A stretch of DNA of 64,000 nt, taken from the NCBI GenBank assembly GCA_949282745.1, contig CASDQM010000038.1, positions 62,001-126,000 of the forward strand, in the 5' to 3' direction. The position numbers and the translations under genes are program-made. Of this stretch, positions 56,174 to 64,000 are shown one piece after another. Position 1 is the stretch's first letter; every line of letters begins with the position of its first letter. The notes beneath the pieces were generated by a model. The model was not told the DNA's origin. It made no database searches and was given only the letters and a program-made list of their open reading frames with translations. Source of the stretch: an uncultured Sutterella sp. (lineage in GTDB: Bacteria > Pseudomonadota > Gammaproteobacteria > Burkholderiales > Burkholderiaceae_F).

Positions 56174-58882
56174 TCAGAAGAGTTTGGGTTCCGGATCGTC
56201 GCAGATTTCGATCTTGAGGCCCCCTTCGGTCGTCGCCTCGGGTTCGGGATCGACCGCGAGCGCCTCGACGGCTTCGGCCTTCCAGGTGAGCGGCAGGGTC
56301 TTTCCCTTGCGGGCGCGCTTGGCGATGTAGTCGCCGATCGCGCGGCGTCCGAGGAGCTGCTCGCGGGCCTTGCCGCCGCGGCCCGTGCCGCGCACGAGAA
56401 GACCGCGGTCGTAGACGGCCGTGACCGTGAGAAGCTTCGCGTCTTCGTCGAGACCCATGAGCATGACGCCCTTGCCGCCCGCGGAGAGGAGGCGCACTTC
56501 AGAGGCGTCGAAGACGAGCAAGCGGTTCTTCGCCGCAAGGCACGCAAGGAGGGGATTCGCTTCGTCCAACGTCACCATGCCGATGAGGGTGCTGCCGTCT
56601 TCGGGCTTGAAGAAGGCCTTCCCGGCACGGGGACGCGCCACGAGGTCGGACGTGCGGCACACAAGCCCCAGACCGTTGTCGGCGTATAGGAGGACGCGCG
56701 TCTTTTCGTCCGCCGCCGCATAGTCGACGATCTCACCGCCCTTTTCGAGGTCGATGAAGGCCGAAAGCGGCTGGCCGTCGGAGCGGCCGCCCGGGAGCGC
56801 CGACACCGCGATCGTGTAGCTTCGGCCCGTCTGCGAGAGCGCGCAGATCGAGTCCGTCGTGCGGCACTCGATCGTCTTCAGGACGGCGTCGCCCACGCGC
56901 AGGTTGAGGGCGGAGAGATCGTAGTCGTGGCCCGAACGGGTCGTAAGGAACCCCTTCTCGGTGATGATCACCGTCACGGGACTCGAGGGAACGCTCGCTT
57001 CGTTCTGGGCGACGCGCGCCTCTTCGATGAGCGTGCGGCGGTCGTCGCCGAACTTCTTGACGGCGTCGTCCACTTCGCGCGCCACCTGACGGCGAAGCAG
57101 CGCTTCGCTCCCCAAGAGACGCTCGAGCTTGCGGCGTTCCGTTTCGAGTTCGTCGATTTCCTTTTCGATCGCGATCGCGGCGAGCTTGGCGATCTGACGC
57201 AGACGCATCTCGAGAATGTCCTCGGCCTGGCGGTCCGAGAGCGGGAAGGCTTCCATCAGGGCCTTCTTCGGCTCGTCGGCGTGGCGGATGATCTCGATCA
57301 CGCGGTCGATGTTGAGGAGAATGAGGCGACGCCCTTCAAGGACGTGCAGACGGTCGTTCACGTCGTCCAAACGTGCCTGCGAACGGCGGCGAACGGCGTT
57401 CAAACGGAAGGACACCCATTCGCCCAAGATTTCCATCAGGCCCTTCTGACGGGGCTTGCCGTCGATCCCGAGCATGACGAGGTTCACCGAAACGTTCGAC
57501 TCGAGCTTCGTCTGCGAGAGAAGGGCCGAGACGAACTCCTCGCGGTTCACGCGCGAGGAACGCGGCTCGAAGACGAGCCGCACGGGCACGTCGCGCCCCG
57601 ACTCGTCGCGGGCGCGGTCGAGCAACGCGAGAAGCGCGGTCTTCGCCTGAATCTGCTTCGGAGAAAGACTCTTCTTGCCCTTCGGAACCTTCGGGTTCGT
57701 GATGTCGTCGATTTCGCTCAGGACCGAAGCGGACGACGCTTCGGGCGGAAGTTCGTCAAAGACGAGCTGCCACTGGCCGCGCGCCATCTCTTCGAAGTGG
57801 TAGCGGGCGCGCACCGTGATCTTGCCGCGGCCCGTACGGTAGGTGTCGCGGATGACGTCGGGCGACGAAATGATCTGGCCGCCGCAGGGGAAGTCCGGCC
57901 CGGGAAGCTTTTCGAGCACTTCCTCGAGCGTCGCCTCGGGCTTTTCGAGAAGGAGCTTCACGGCCTCGGCCGTTTCGCGCAGATTGTGCGAGGGAATCGA
58001 CGTGGCCATGCCGACCGCGATCCCCGAGGAGCCGTTCAAGAGGACGAAGGGAAGCTTCGCGGGGAGTTCCACGGGTTCGCGGAAGTTGCCGTCGTAGTTG
58101 GGCACGAAATCCACCGCCCCGCTTTCCACTTCGTCGAGGAGGAGTTCCGCAATCGGCATGAGGCGCGCTTCGGTGTAGCGCATGGCGGCCTGACTGTCGC
58201 CGTCTCGCGAACCGAAGTTGCCCTTCCCGTCGATCAGGGGGTAACGCAGCGAAAAGTTCTGCGCCATGCGCACGAGGGCGTCGTAGACCGACTGGTCGCC
58301 GTGCGGATGATACTTACCGAGCACGTCGCCCACCACGCGGGCGGACTTCACGGGCTTCTTGCCGGCCGAAAGCCCCATCTTGTACATGTCGATCAGAATG
58401 CGGCGCTGCACGGGCTTTTGCCCATCCGAAACGTCGGGAAGCGCACGGCTCTTCACGACCGACATGGCGTATTCGAGATAGGCGCGGCTCGCGTAGCGCG
58501 CAAGCGTCAGCTGCCCTTCTTCCTCTTCGTCGCCCGTCATGGCGGCGCTGACGGGGTCGAACCCCGATCCCGGCACGTCTTCGTCGGAGGCGTCCGTCTC
58601 TTCCGAGACTTCGTCTTCTTCGGCCTCGGTCTCCTCTTCGGAGGTCTCGTCGGAGGGTTCTTCGGAGGCTTCGCCGGAGGTTTCGTCGGACGCTTCTTCG
58701 TTCGTCCCTTCGGCAGCTTCTTCGGCAACGGCGGCCTCTTCCGTTTCCGGGACCGCGTCCGTCGCCGGCGCGGGTTCCGTTTCGGCCTGCGCTTCGGGGA
58801 GATCGTCTTCGTAGACGAGGTCGATCGAATCGAAGAGGCCCCCCAAGGCGTTCTCGTCCATGCCCTGCTTTTTCTTCGTCAT
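56174..58882 (-). CDS. parC: DNA topoisomerase IV subunit A, with acidic N-terminal extension
   Basis: Decatenating type II topoisomerase, DNA breakage-reunion subunit, 902 residues. Core begins near 127 ([20 protein letters not shown]); catalytic Tyr236 in [10 protein letters not shown]; quinolone-region [11 protein letters not shown] has Gln197 and Asp201 where E. coli has Ser80 and Glu84. The C-terminal beta-pinwheel runs from about 640. Residues 30-115 are a low-complexity Glu/Asp/Ser/Thr/Ala tract absent from ordinary ParC. An internal ATG (Met115) could give a normal-length protein but lacks a ribosome site. It follows parE by 22 bases. Confidence 0.95.
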   Translation of the reverse strand: MTKKKQGMDENALGGLFDSIDLVYEDDLPEAQAETEPAPATDAVPETEEAAVAEEAAEGTNEEASDETSGEASEEPSDETSEEETEAEEDEVSEETDASDEDVPGSGFDPVSAAMTGDEEEEGQLTLARYASRAYLEYAMSVVKSRALPDVSDGQKPVQRRILIDMYKMGLSAGKKPVKSARVVGDVLGKYHPHGDQSVYDALVRMAQNFSLRYPLIDGKGNFGSRDGDSQAAMRYTEARLMPIAELLLDEVESGAVDFVPNYDGNFREPVELPAKLPFVLLNGSSGIAVGMATSIPSHNLRETAEAVKLLLEKPEATLEEVLEKLPGPDFPCGGQIISSPDVIRDTYRTGRGKITVRARYHFEEMARGQWQLVFDELPPEASSASVLSEIDDITNPKVPKGKKSLSPKQIQAKTALLALLDRARDESGRDVPVRLVFEPRSSRVNREEFVSALLSQTKLESNVSVNLVMLGIDGKPRQKGLMEILGEWVSFRLNAVRRRSQARLDDVNDRLHVLEGRRLILLNIDRVIEIIRHADEPKKALMEAFPLSDRQAEDILEMRLRQIAKLAAIAIEKEIDELETERRKLERLLGSEALLRRQVAREVDDAVKKFGDDRRTLIEEARVAQNEASVPSSPVTVIITEKGFLTTRSGHDYDLSALNLRVGDAVLKTIECRTTDSICALSQTGRSYTIAVSALPGGRSDGQPLSAFIDLEKGGEIVDYAAADEKTRVLLYADNGLGLVCRTSDLVARPRAGKAFFKPEDGSTLIGMVTLDEANPLLACLAAKNRLLVFDASEVRLLSAGGKGVMLMGLDEDAKLLTVTAVYDRGLLVRGTGRGGKAREQLLGRRAIGDYIAKRARKGKTLPLTWKAEAVEALAVDPEPEATTEGGLKIEICDDPEPKLF

Positions 58883-58904
58883 GTTTTTTCTCTATTCAGC
58901 GTTC

Positions 58905-60881
58905 TTACACGTCGAGCTCGGCCCGATCGCCCCAGGTTTCCATCCACACGCGTCGGCCCGCAGCCGACTTCGAGCCCATCAGAAGGGTCATCACGCGGCG
59001 CGTGTCTTCGTCCGAGAAGGATCCGATCCCGACGGGGAGAAGCCGGCGCGTCTCGGGCGAGAGGGTCGTTTCGGCCAACTGATCGGCCTCCATTTCGCCC
59101 AGACCCTTGAAGCGCGAGATGACGAGCTTCTCGGTGTCGTAGCCCTCCTTCTTGAGGAGTTCGATCGTGCGGTCGCGTTCGCGGTCGTCGAGGCAGTAGA
59201 TCTTTCGCTCCTTCTTCTTGCCGCGCGGCGGCACGTCGACGCGGTAGAGCGGCGGCATCGCCACGTACACGTGACCGAGCTCGATGAGCTTCGGGAAGTG
59301 ACGGAAAAAGAGCGTGAGAAGCAGAACCTGAATGTGGCTTCCGTCCACGTCGGCGTCCGAGAGGATGCAGATCTTGCCGTAGCGCAGGCCCTTGAGGTCG
59401 GGGGCGCCGTGCTGCGGATGCGGATCCACGCCGATCGCCGCGGCGATGTCGGCCACGGTTTCACTTGCGAAGACCCCGTTCGTGTCGGTGTCCCAGGTGT
59501 TGAGGATCTTCCCGCGGATCGGGAGAATCGCCTGAAATTCCTTGTCGCGCCCCGACTTCGCGGAGCCGCCCGCGGAGTCCCCTTCGACGATGAAGAGTTC
59601 GTTGCGCGTGATGTCGTCCGTTTCGCACTCGGTGAGCTTGCCGGGGAGCACCGTCACGGTGCCCGCCTTTTTCTTCGCGTGCTTGGCGGCCTGACGCTGA
59701 CGCGTTTGCGCCTGACTCAAAAAGAGTTCGGCGAGCTTCTTCCCTTCTTCGACATGGTCGTTCAGCCAGAATTCGAACTGCGCGCGCACGAAGCTCGAGA
59801 CGAGCTTCAGGGCGTCGCGGGACGTGAGCTTTTCCTTCGTCTGGCCCTGAAACTGCGGGTCGAGACTGCGCGTCGCGAGAATGAAGTTCGCGCGGCTCCA
59901 GACGTCTTCGGCGAGCACCTTCACGCCCTTCGTCTGCAGACCGTGCACCTCCATGAAGGCCTTCACGGCCTGAAAGAGGCCGTCTTTGAGACCCGATTCG
60001 TGGGTGCCGCCCTGCGGGGTCGGAATGAGGTTCACGTAGCTCTCGCGCACGAGCGCGCCGTCGGCCGTCCAGACGACCACCCATTCGGCGCCTTCGCCCT
60101 GGGCGAAGCCTTCGGCTTCGTCCACGGCAAAGCCCTTCGCCTCAAAGGGTTCGGCCACCGCCTCGCCCGTGAGTTCGGAGAGGAGATATTCCTTCAAGCC
60201 GCCGTCGTAGCGCCAGACGGTTTCTTCGCCGCGCTTTTCGTTCTTGTAGCGAACCTCGCAGTCGGGGAGCAGCACCGCCTTCGATCGCAGAAGGCGAACG
60301 AGCGCCGCCTCGGGGATCTCGGGGCTGTCGAAATACTTCGGATCGGGCCACACCGTCACGCGGGTGCCCGTGCGGCTCTTGGGCCGGGGTGACGGACGCT
60401 TTTCAATCGGCCCCTGCGGAAAGCCGTCCGCAAAGGTGAGGGTCGACTCCTCGCCGTCGCGCCAGACGGTCACCTGCATTTTGCGCGAGAGCGCGTTCGT
60501 GACCGAAACGCCGACGCCGTGCAGGCCCCCCGCAAAGGAGTACGGACCCGAGCCGTCGGTCTTGGCGAACTTCCCGCCCGCGTGCAGACGCGTGAAGACG
60601 AGTTCGAGCACCGAAATGCCCTCCTCCTCGTGAATCCCCGTTGGAATCCCGCGGCCGTCGTCTTCGACGGTGACGGCGCCGTCGGCCGCCACCGTCACGT
60701 CGATGCGGCTGCCGAAGCCGTTCTGGACTTCGTCGGTCGCGTTGTCGAGCACTTCCTGAATGATGTGCAGGGGATTGTCGGTGAGCGTATACATGCCCGG
60801 GCGCTGCTTGACGGGTTCGAGCCCCTTCAACACCCGAATGGAATGCGCGTCGTACGCTTCACGTGTCTTCGTTTGAGCCAT
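58905..60881 (-). CDS. parE: DNA topoisomerase IV subunit B
   Basis: ATPase subunit of topoisomerase IV, 658 residues. GHKL ATPase domain about 1-220 (EVLDNATDEVQNG, VEDDGRGIPTG, GGLHGVGVSVTNALS), transducer to about 390 (PTPQGGTHESGL), TOPRIM domain with VEGDSAGGSAKSGRD and LSDADVDGSHI (metal-binding Glu and Asp), and the C-terminal SRFKGLGEM. First gene of the minus-strand operon parE-parC-sensor. Start is the ATG at 60881, downstream of a minus-strand TACAAT box (60918-60923). Confidence 0.97.
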   Translation of the reverse strand: MAQTKTREAYDAHSIRVLKGLEPVKQRPGMYTLTDNPLHIIQEVLDNATDEVQNGFGSRIDVTVAADGAVTVEDDGRGIPTGIHEEEGISVLELVFTRLHAGGKFAKTDGSGPYSFAGGLHGVGVSVTNALSRKMQVTVWRDGEESTLTFADGFPQGPIEKRPSPRPKSRTGTRVTVWPDPKYFDSPEIPEAALVRLLRSKAVLLPDCEVRYKNEKRGEETVWRYDGGLKEYLLSELTGEAVAEPFEAKGFAVDEAEGFAQGEGAEWVVVWTADGALVRESYVNLIPTPQGGTHESGLKDGLFQAVKAFMEVHGLQTKGVKVLAEDVWSRANFILATRSLDPQFQGQTKEKLTSRDALKLVSSFVRAQFEFWLNDHVEEGKKLAELFLSQAQTRQRQAAKHAKKKAGTVTVLPGKLTECETDDITRNELFIVEGDSAGGSAKSGRDKEFQAILPIRGKILNTWDTDTNGVFASETVADIAAAIGVDPHPQHGAPDLKGLRYGKICILSDADVDGSHIQVLLLTLFFRHFPKLIELGHVYVAMPPLYRVDVPPRGKKKERKIYCLDDRERDRTIELLKKEGYDTEKLVISRFKGLGEMEADQLAETTLSPETRRLLPVGIGSFSDEDTRRVMTLLMGSKSAAGRRVWMETWGDRAELDV

Positions 60882-61043
60882 ATTGGGATGAGTCTCTTTT
60901 TTTTCCGAAAGCGTTTATTGTAACAAAGCTCGAGCGCGTCACCGTCGCCCCGACGCCGCCCCGAAGCCCTTCGGCGCGGCGCTAGGGAGCCCTCGGCTCC
61001 GCTACAATCTAAGGATTCACTCATTTTTTTTCACGGGACAGGC
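60882..61043. promoter_or_regulatory. Divergent promoter region parE/FGGY kinase
   Basis: The minus strand has TACAAT at 60923-60918 for parE. The plus strand has GCTACAAT (TACAAT 61003-61008) for the kinase. Directly before it lies the inverted repeat GGAGCC (60986-60991) and GGCTCC (60995-61000), placed where a repressor would block the kinase promoter. Confidence 0.5.
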
Positions 61044-62606
61044 ATGGCCAAATACACCTTGGGTTTTGACGCCGGCACGCAGAGCGTCAAAGTCGCCGTT
61101 TACGACGAAGCGATGCAGTGCGTCGCGCAGAAAAGTTTTCCGACGACCCTCACCTATCCGCAGCCCGGCTGGGTGCAGATGGACGTGGAGGAATACCTCG
61201 CCCTTACGATCCGAGCCGCCCGCGCCGTCACGGACGAAATGAAGGAAAAGGGGCTCGACCCCGCCGACATCGCGGCCGTCATGGGCGACGGCGTCATCTG
61301 CGGGATCGCGGGCGTCGACGCCGAAGGCCGCGCCGTCACCCCCTACATCAACTACCTTGACAGCCGCACGACCGAAGACGTCGAAGCGATCACGGCGATG
61401 GGGCTCGACATCTGGGCGCGCGAAACGGGCAACCCCCAACCCTCCCCCATGTTCCCGGCGATGTTCGCGCGTTGGTTCCTCAAGAACTGCTCCGAAGAAG
61501 TCCGCGGCAAGATCGTGAAGTTCGTCCACGACGCCCCCTTCATCCTCATGCACTTTGCGGGCCTCAAGGGCGAGGACGCCTTCATCGACTGGGGCACCAT
61601 GTCGGGCTGGGGGCTCGGCTACAAGGTCGAGGAAAAGGTCTGGTCCGAGGAGCAGCTCGAAATCCTCGGGATCGATCCCAAGTACATGCCCCGCATCCTG
61701 AAGCCCTGGGACCGCATCGGAACGCTTTGCGAAGAAATCGCGCGTCAGACGGGTCTTCCCGCCGGGATCCCCGTCCTCGCGGGCGCGGGCGACACCATGC
61801 AGTCGATGCTCGGAAGCGGCATCTTCGAAGCAAACCGCGGCGTCGACGTCGCGGGGACCTGCGCGATGTTCTGCGTCTCGACGAAGGGGATCGTCCCCGA
61901 ACTCTCCCGACCGGGGCTCGGCCTCATCTTCAATTCGGGGACGCTTCCCGACACCTACTTCTACTGGGGGTTCGTCCGCACGGGCGGGCTGTCGCTTCGC
62001 TGGTTCAAGGACAACGTCGCGCAGCACTCCGAGAGCGGCGACCACTACCGCACGATGAGCGAGGGCGCCGCCAAGGTGCCCGCGGGCGCCAACGGCGTGC
62101 TCTTCCTTCCCTACCTCACGGGCGGCACGGGGGAAGAAAAGGACGCGAGCGGCTGCTTCCTCAACATGACGATGGACGACGATCAGTTCGTCATGTGGCG
62201 CGCCGTACTTGAAGCGATCGCCTACGACTACCGCGAACTCGCCGCGGCCTACCGTTCGGCGGGCGTCAATCTCGACCGCATCACCGTGACGGAGGGCGGC
62301 AGCCGCGACGGGCTTTGGAATCAGATCAAGAGCGACATGCTCGAAGCGACCGTGGTGCGCTACCGCAACGCCGGCGGCGCAGTGCTTACGAACGCGCTCT
62401 TCGGCGCCTGGGCCACGAGCGACCGCGCGGGCGACGTCTCTGCGATCGTCGAACTCCTCTCGAAGGCGATCGTCGAGGACGCCGAATACAAGCCCGATCC
62501 CGAAACCTCGCGCCTTTATGAAAAGATCGGCGCGATGCGCGCGAAGCTCATCCGCGAGGACATGCGCGAAGCCTTCCGCAACCTCGTCGCGATCCGCGGT
62601 CTCTGA
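61044..62606 (+). CDS. FGGY-family carbohydrate kinase
   Basis: A 520-residue sugar or polyol kinase (xylulokinase/gluconokinase type). N-terminal ATP/phosphate loop LGFDAGTQSVKVAVYD (about 5-20), second-domain GAGDTMQSMLGSG (about 249-261), DVAGTCAMF, and C-terminal EGGSRDGLWNQIKSDML (about 415-431). Length and order fit FGGY kinases. No sugar transporter, isomerase or aldolase gene is adjacent, so the substrate cannot be inferred. A good candidate operator lies at its promoter. Confidence 0.85.
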   Translation: MAKYTLGFDAGTQSVKVAVYDEAMQCVAQKSFPTTLTYPQPGWVQMDVEEYLALTIRAARAVTDEMKEKGLDPADIAAVMGDGVICGIAGVDAEGRAVTPYINYLDSRTTEDVEAITAMGLDIWARETGNPQPSPMFPAMFARWFLKNCSEEVRGKIVKFVHDAPFILMHFAGLKGEDAFIDWGTMSGWGLGYKVEEKVWSEEQLEILGIDPKYMPRILKPWDRIGTLCEEIARQTGLPAGIPVLAGAGDTMQSMLGSGIFEANRGVDVAGTCAMFCVSTKGIVPELSRPGLGLIFNSGTLPDTYFYWGFVRTGGLSLRWFKDNVAQHSESGDHYRTMSEGAAKVPAGANGVLFLPYLTGGTGEEKDASGCFLNMTMDDDQFVMWRAVLEAIAYDYRELAAAYRSAGVNLDRITVTEGGSRDGLWNQIKSDMLEATVVRYRNAGGAVLTNALFGAWATSDRAGDVSAIVELLSKAIVEDAEYKPDPETSRLYEKIGAMRAKLIREDMREAFRNLVAIRGL

Positions 62607-62614
62607 GGTCCGTG

Positions 62615-63706
62615 ATGGCGGAGCGCTTTGTCCGAACCGTTCTCGGTCCCTTCCGCCTTGAAGAGGACGCGGGCGCGCTCACGGCGCTCGAACCCGTCGA
62701 CCGACTCCCCGAAGGGAAAGCCTTCGGGGGCGCGTCGACGGACCTTCTTTTGACCGCGGAGAAGGCGCTTTGCGCCTATCTCTCGGGGGAAGAGACCGAC
62801 TTGTCGTCCCTTCCCCTTCGTCTTCCCGAAGCGTCCTTTGCGCGCAAGGTGCTCGAAGCGATGCGCGCCATTCCGCGCGGCGAAACGAAAACCTACGCCG
62901 AAGTGGCCCGCCTCGTCGGACACGAGGGCGCCGCGCGCGCCGTGGGAAGCGTTTGCGCCAAAAACCGGCTTCTCTTCGTTCTTCCCTGCCACCGCATCGT
63001 CCCGACGACGGGCGTCGGACACTATCGGCTCGGAAGCGACGTGAAGCGCCGCCTTCTCGCCCTGGAAAAGGGCGACGCCGACGCGTTTCGTCCGAAGACG
63101 GTCTTCGTCACGTCCGAAGAGGCGATGGCGCATCTCGCCCGCCTCGGCGCGGACTGGGCGCGGCTCGTCGAAGAGACGGGACCGCTCGAGCGGGCGATCA
63201 TCCCCGACCTCTTCGAAGGGCTCGTGCGCTGCTTTACGAGTCAGCAGATCAGCGTGAAGGCGGCCGACGCGATCATGGGGCGGCTTCGCCAAAACTGCGG
63301 ACCGCTCACCCCCGAACACCTGCTTACCCTGGACCTTGAACATCTGCGTGCGCAGGGACTCTCCGCCAACAAGGCGCAGTGGATCCACAGGGCCGCGAAG
63401 CGTTTTGCCGAAGGGGAGTTCGAAAGCGGCCTTCTCCTGCGGCTCGACGACGAAGAGGTCGTCGAAAAGCTCGTCACCTTGGACGGCGTCGGCCGATGGA
63501 CGGCCGAGATGATCACGCTCTTCACCCTCGGGCGCGACGACGTGCTGAGTCTCGGCGACCTCGGCATCTGCCGCGGATTCGAGCGTCTTTACGGACATCC
63601 CCTCTCCAAAGCCGAACTCGAACGCGCCAAGCGCCGCGCGTCGCCCTTCGGAAGCGCCGCGTCGCTTTATCTCTGGCACCTCGCCTCGGGCGGTGGCGTC
63701 GCCTGA
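62615..63706 (+). CDS. Fused O6-alkylguanine-DNA alkyltransferase and 3-methyladenine DNA glycosylase
   Basis: A 363-residue DNA alkylation-repair protein joining two activities. Residues about 1-150 are an Ogt/MGMT domain: AIPRGETKTYAEVA, GSVCAKNRLLFVLPCHRIVP with acceptor Cys125. Residues about 155-360 are an HhH-GPD glycosylase of the AlkA/Mag1 type: FTSQQISVKAADAI, LDGVGRWTAEMI (hairpin), LGDLGICRGF with the catalytic Asp. The AlkA N-terminal TBP-like domain is absent. TGAGG upstream; ATG at 62615 preferred over the GTG at 62612. It starts nine bases after the kinase, probably co-transcribed. Confidence 0.9.
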   Translation: MAERFVRTVLGPFRLEEDAGALTALEPVDRLPEGKAFGGASTDLLLTAEKALCAYLSGEETDLSSLPLRLPEASFARKVLEAMRAIPRGETKTYAEVARLVGHEGAARAVGSVCAKNRLLFVLPCHRIVPTTGVGHYRLGSDVKRRLLALEKGDADAFRPKTVFVTSEEAMAHLARLGADWARLVEETGPLERAIIPDLFEGLVRCFTSQQISVKAADAIMGRLRQNCGPLTPEHLLTLDLEHLRAQGLSANKAQWIHRAAKRFAEGEFESGLLLRLDDEEVVEKLVTLDGVGRWTAEMITLFTLGRDDVLSLGDLGICRGFERLYGHPLSKAELERAKRRASPFGSAASLYLWHLASGGGVA

Positions 63707-63795
63707 CGTCCGTCCGAAATTCTTCTTCCCCGGTCGATAGAGCGGGCGCAAGGACGTAGAATTGCGTTCTTTTCCCGACATTCGACGAGATTTCC

Positions 63796-64000
63796 ATGAC
63801 CGACGCTCCGTCCCGCACGTACGCTTCTCCCCGCCGCAGTCCCGCGCCCTACGAAATCATGGCGCCCGCAGGAAGCTGGGAGTCCCTCTCGGCCGCCCTG
63901 CAGGCGGGGGCCGACGCGGTCTATTTCGGCGTGGAGTCGCTCAACATGCGCTCGCTCGCCGCCAAGACCTTCACGCTCGACGACCTTCCCGAAATCGTGG
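63796..64000 (+). CDS. Peptidase U32 family protein, 5' part (runs off window)
   Basis: The visible 68 residues include YEIMAPAGSWESLSAALQAG then ADAVYFGVESLNMR, the opening of the YegQ/TrhP-type U32 family. Members work in tRNA uridine hydroxylation or as collagenase-like peptidases. A -10-like TAGAAT at 63757-63762 precedes it. Subfamily cannot be decided from this fragment. Confidence 0.85.
   Translation, partial: MTDAPSRTYASPRRSPAPYEIMAPAGSWESLSAALQAGADAVYFGVESLNMRSLAAKTFTLDDLPEIV

Noticed and set aside
56174..58882. Fluoroquinolone-resistance mutation in ParC (Gln at the Ser80 position)
   Set aside because: I recall Gln at this position in ParC of other betaproteobacteria, so it is probably the natural residue and not an acquired change.
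1..64000. tRNA, rRNA and CRISPR arrays
   Set aside because: I looked for tRNA-like cloverleafs in the longer gaps and for regularly spaced repeats and found none; the only tandem repeat is the short one at 44246-44288.

Overview
This 64 kb window is GC-rich, densely coded bacterial chromosome. Gene content points to an anaerobic gut betaproteobacterium of the Burkholderiales, most like Sutterella or its relatives. The evidence is a DUF2782 protein beside polA, a BPSS1780-like membrane protein, a stand-alone rnfB next to nth, a betaproteobacterial-type ParC, and repeated pairs of TtrS/TtrR-like regulators with exported flavin reductases. The genus is an inference. I see no rRNA, tRNA, CRISPR array or complete insertion sequence.

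Layout. 0-5 kb: 3' part of a periplasmic alkaline phosphatase, a three-gene ABC/FtsX-type export operon, and a Tat-exported HD-domain protein. 5-16 kb: an SNF2-type helicase split by an in-frame stop, a META-domain lipoprotein, polA with a degenerate proofreading site, a DUF2782 protein, a membrane protein, a solitary HicB antitoxin with a clear operator, and dinB. 16-24.9 kb: sensor kinase, response regulator and Tat-exported flavin reductase, a broken DUF4143 ATPase, then a second flavin reductase carrying its own FMN domain beside a divergent MocR-type regulator that has lost its PLP lysine. 25-35.5 kb: alpha-2-macroglobulin (again split by one in-frame stop) with its usual partner pbpC, then fdxA, a ferredoxin-NADP reductase, rnfB and nth. 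35.5-39.8 kb: an accessory island of regulators comprising an FlhD-like/FlhC-like pair, a KorB-like protein, a winged-helix protein, an unknown protein and a double-HTH protein. 40-44 kb: a third reductase with its own sensor and regulator. 44-51 kb: a peptide-type ABC transporter operon. 51-54 kb: two ATPases of selfish or unknown role flanked by palindromes and a duplicated gene tail. 54-61 kb: a parE-parC-narX-like operon. 61-64 kb: an FGGY sugar kinase, a fused alkyltransferase/alkyl-base glycosylase and the start of a U32 peptidase.

How it fits together. The three extracytoplasmic flavoproteins and their linked regulators suggest an organism that senses particular organic electron acceptors in the periplasm and respires them. 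All three keep the catalytic Arg/His/Arg set of fumarate-reductase flavoproteins. At the position that binds a fumarate carboxylate they carry other residues, so I infer acceptors other than fumarate.

The most unusual region is 35.8-39.0 kb. It combines homologues of the flagellar master regulator FlhDC and of plasmid KorB with no flagellar, conjugation or replication gene in view. This resembles the transfer activators of integrative elements and large plasmids (SetDC/AcaDC type) and may be a domesticated regulatory module. A second theme is single in-frame stop codons: three otherwise open genes (helicase, DUF4143 ATPase, alpha-2-macroglobulin) are each cut by one.
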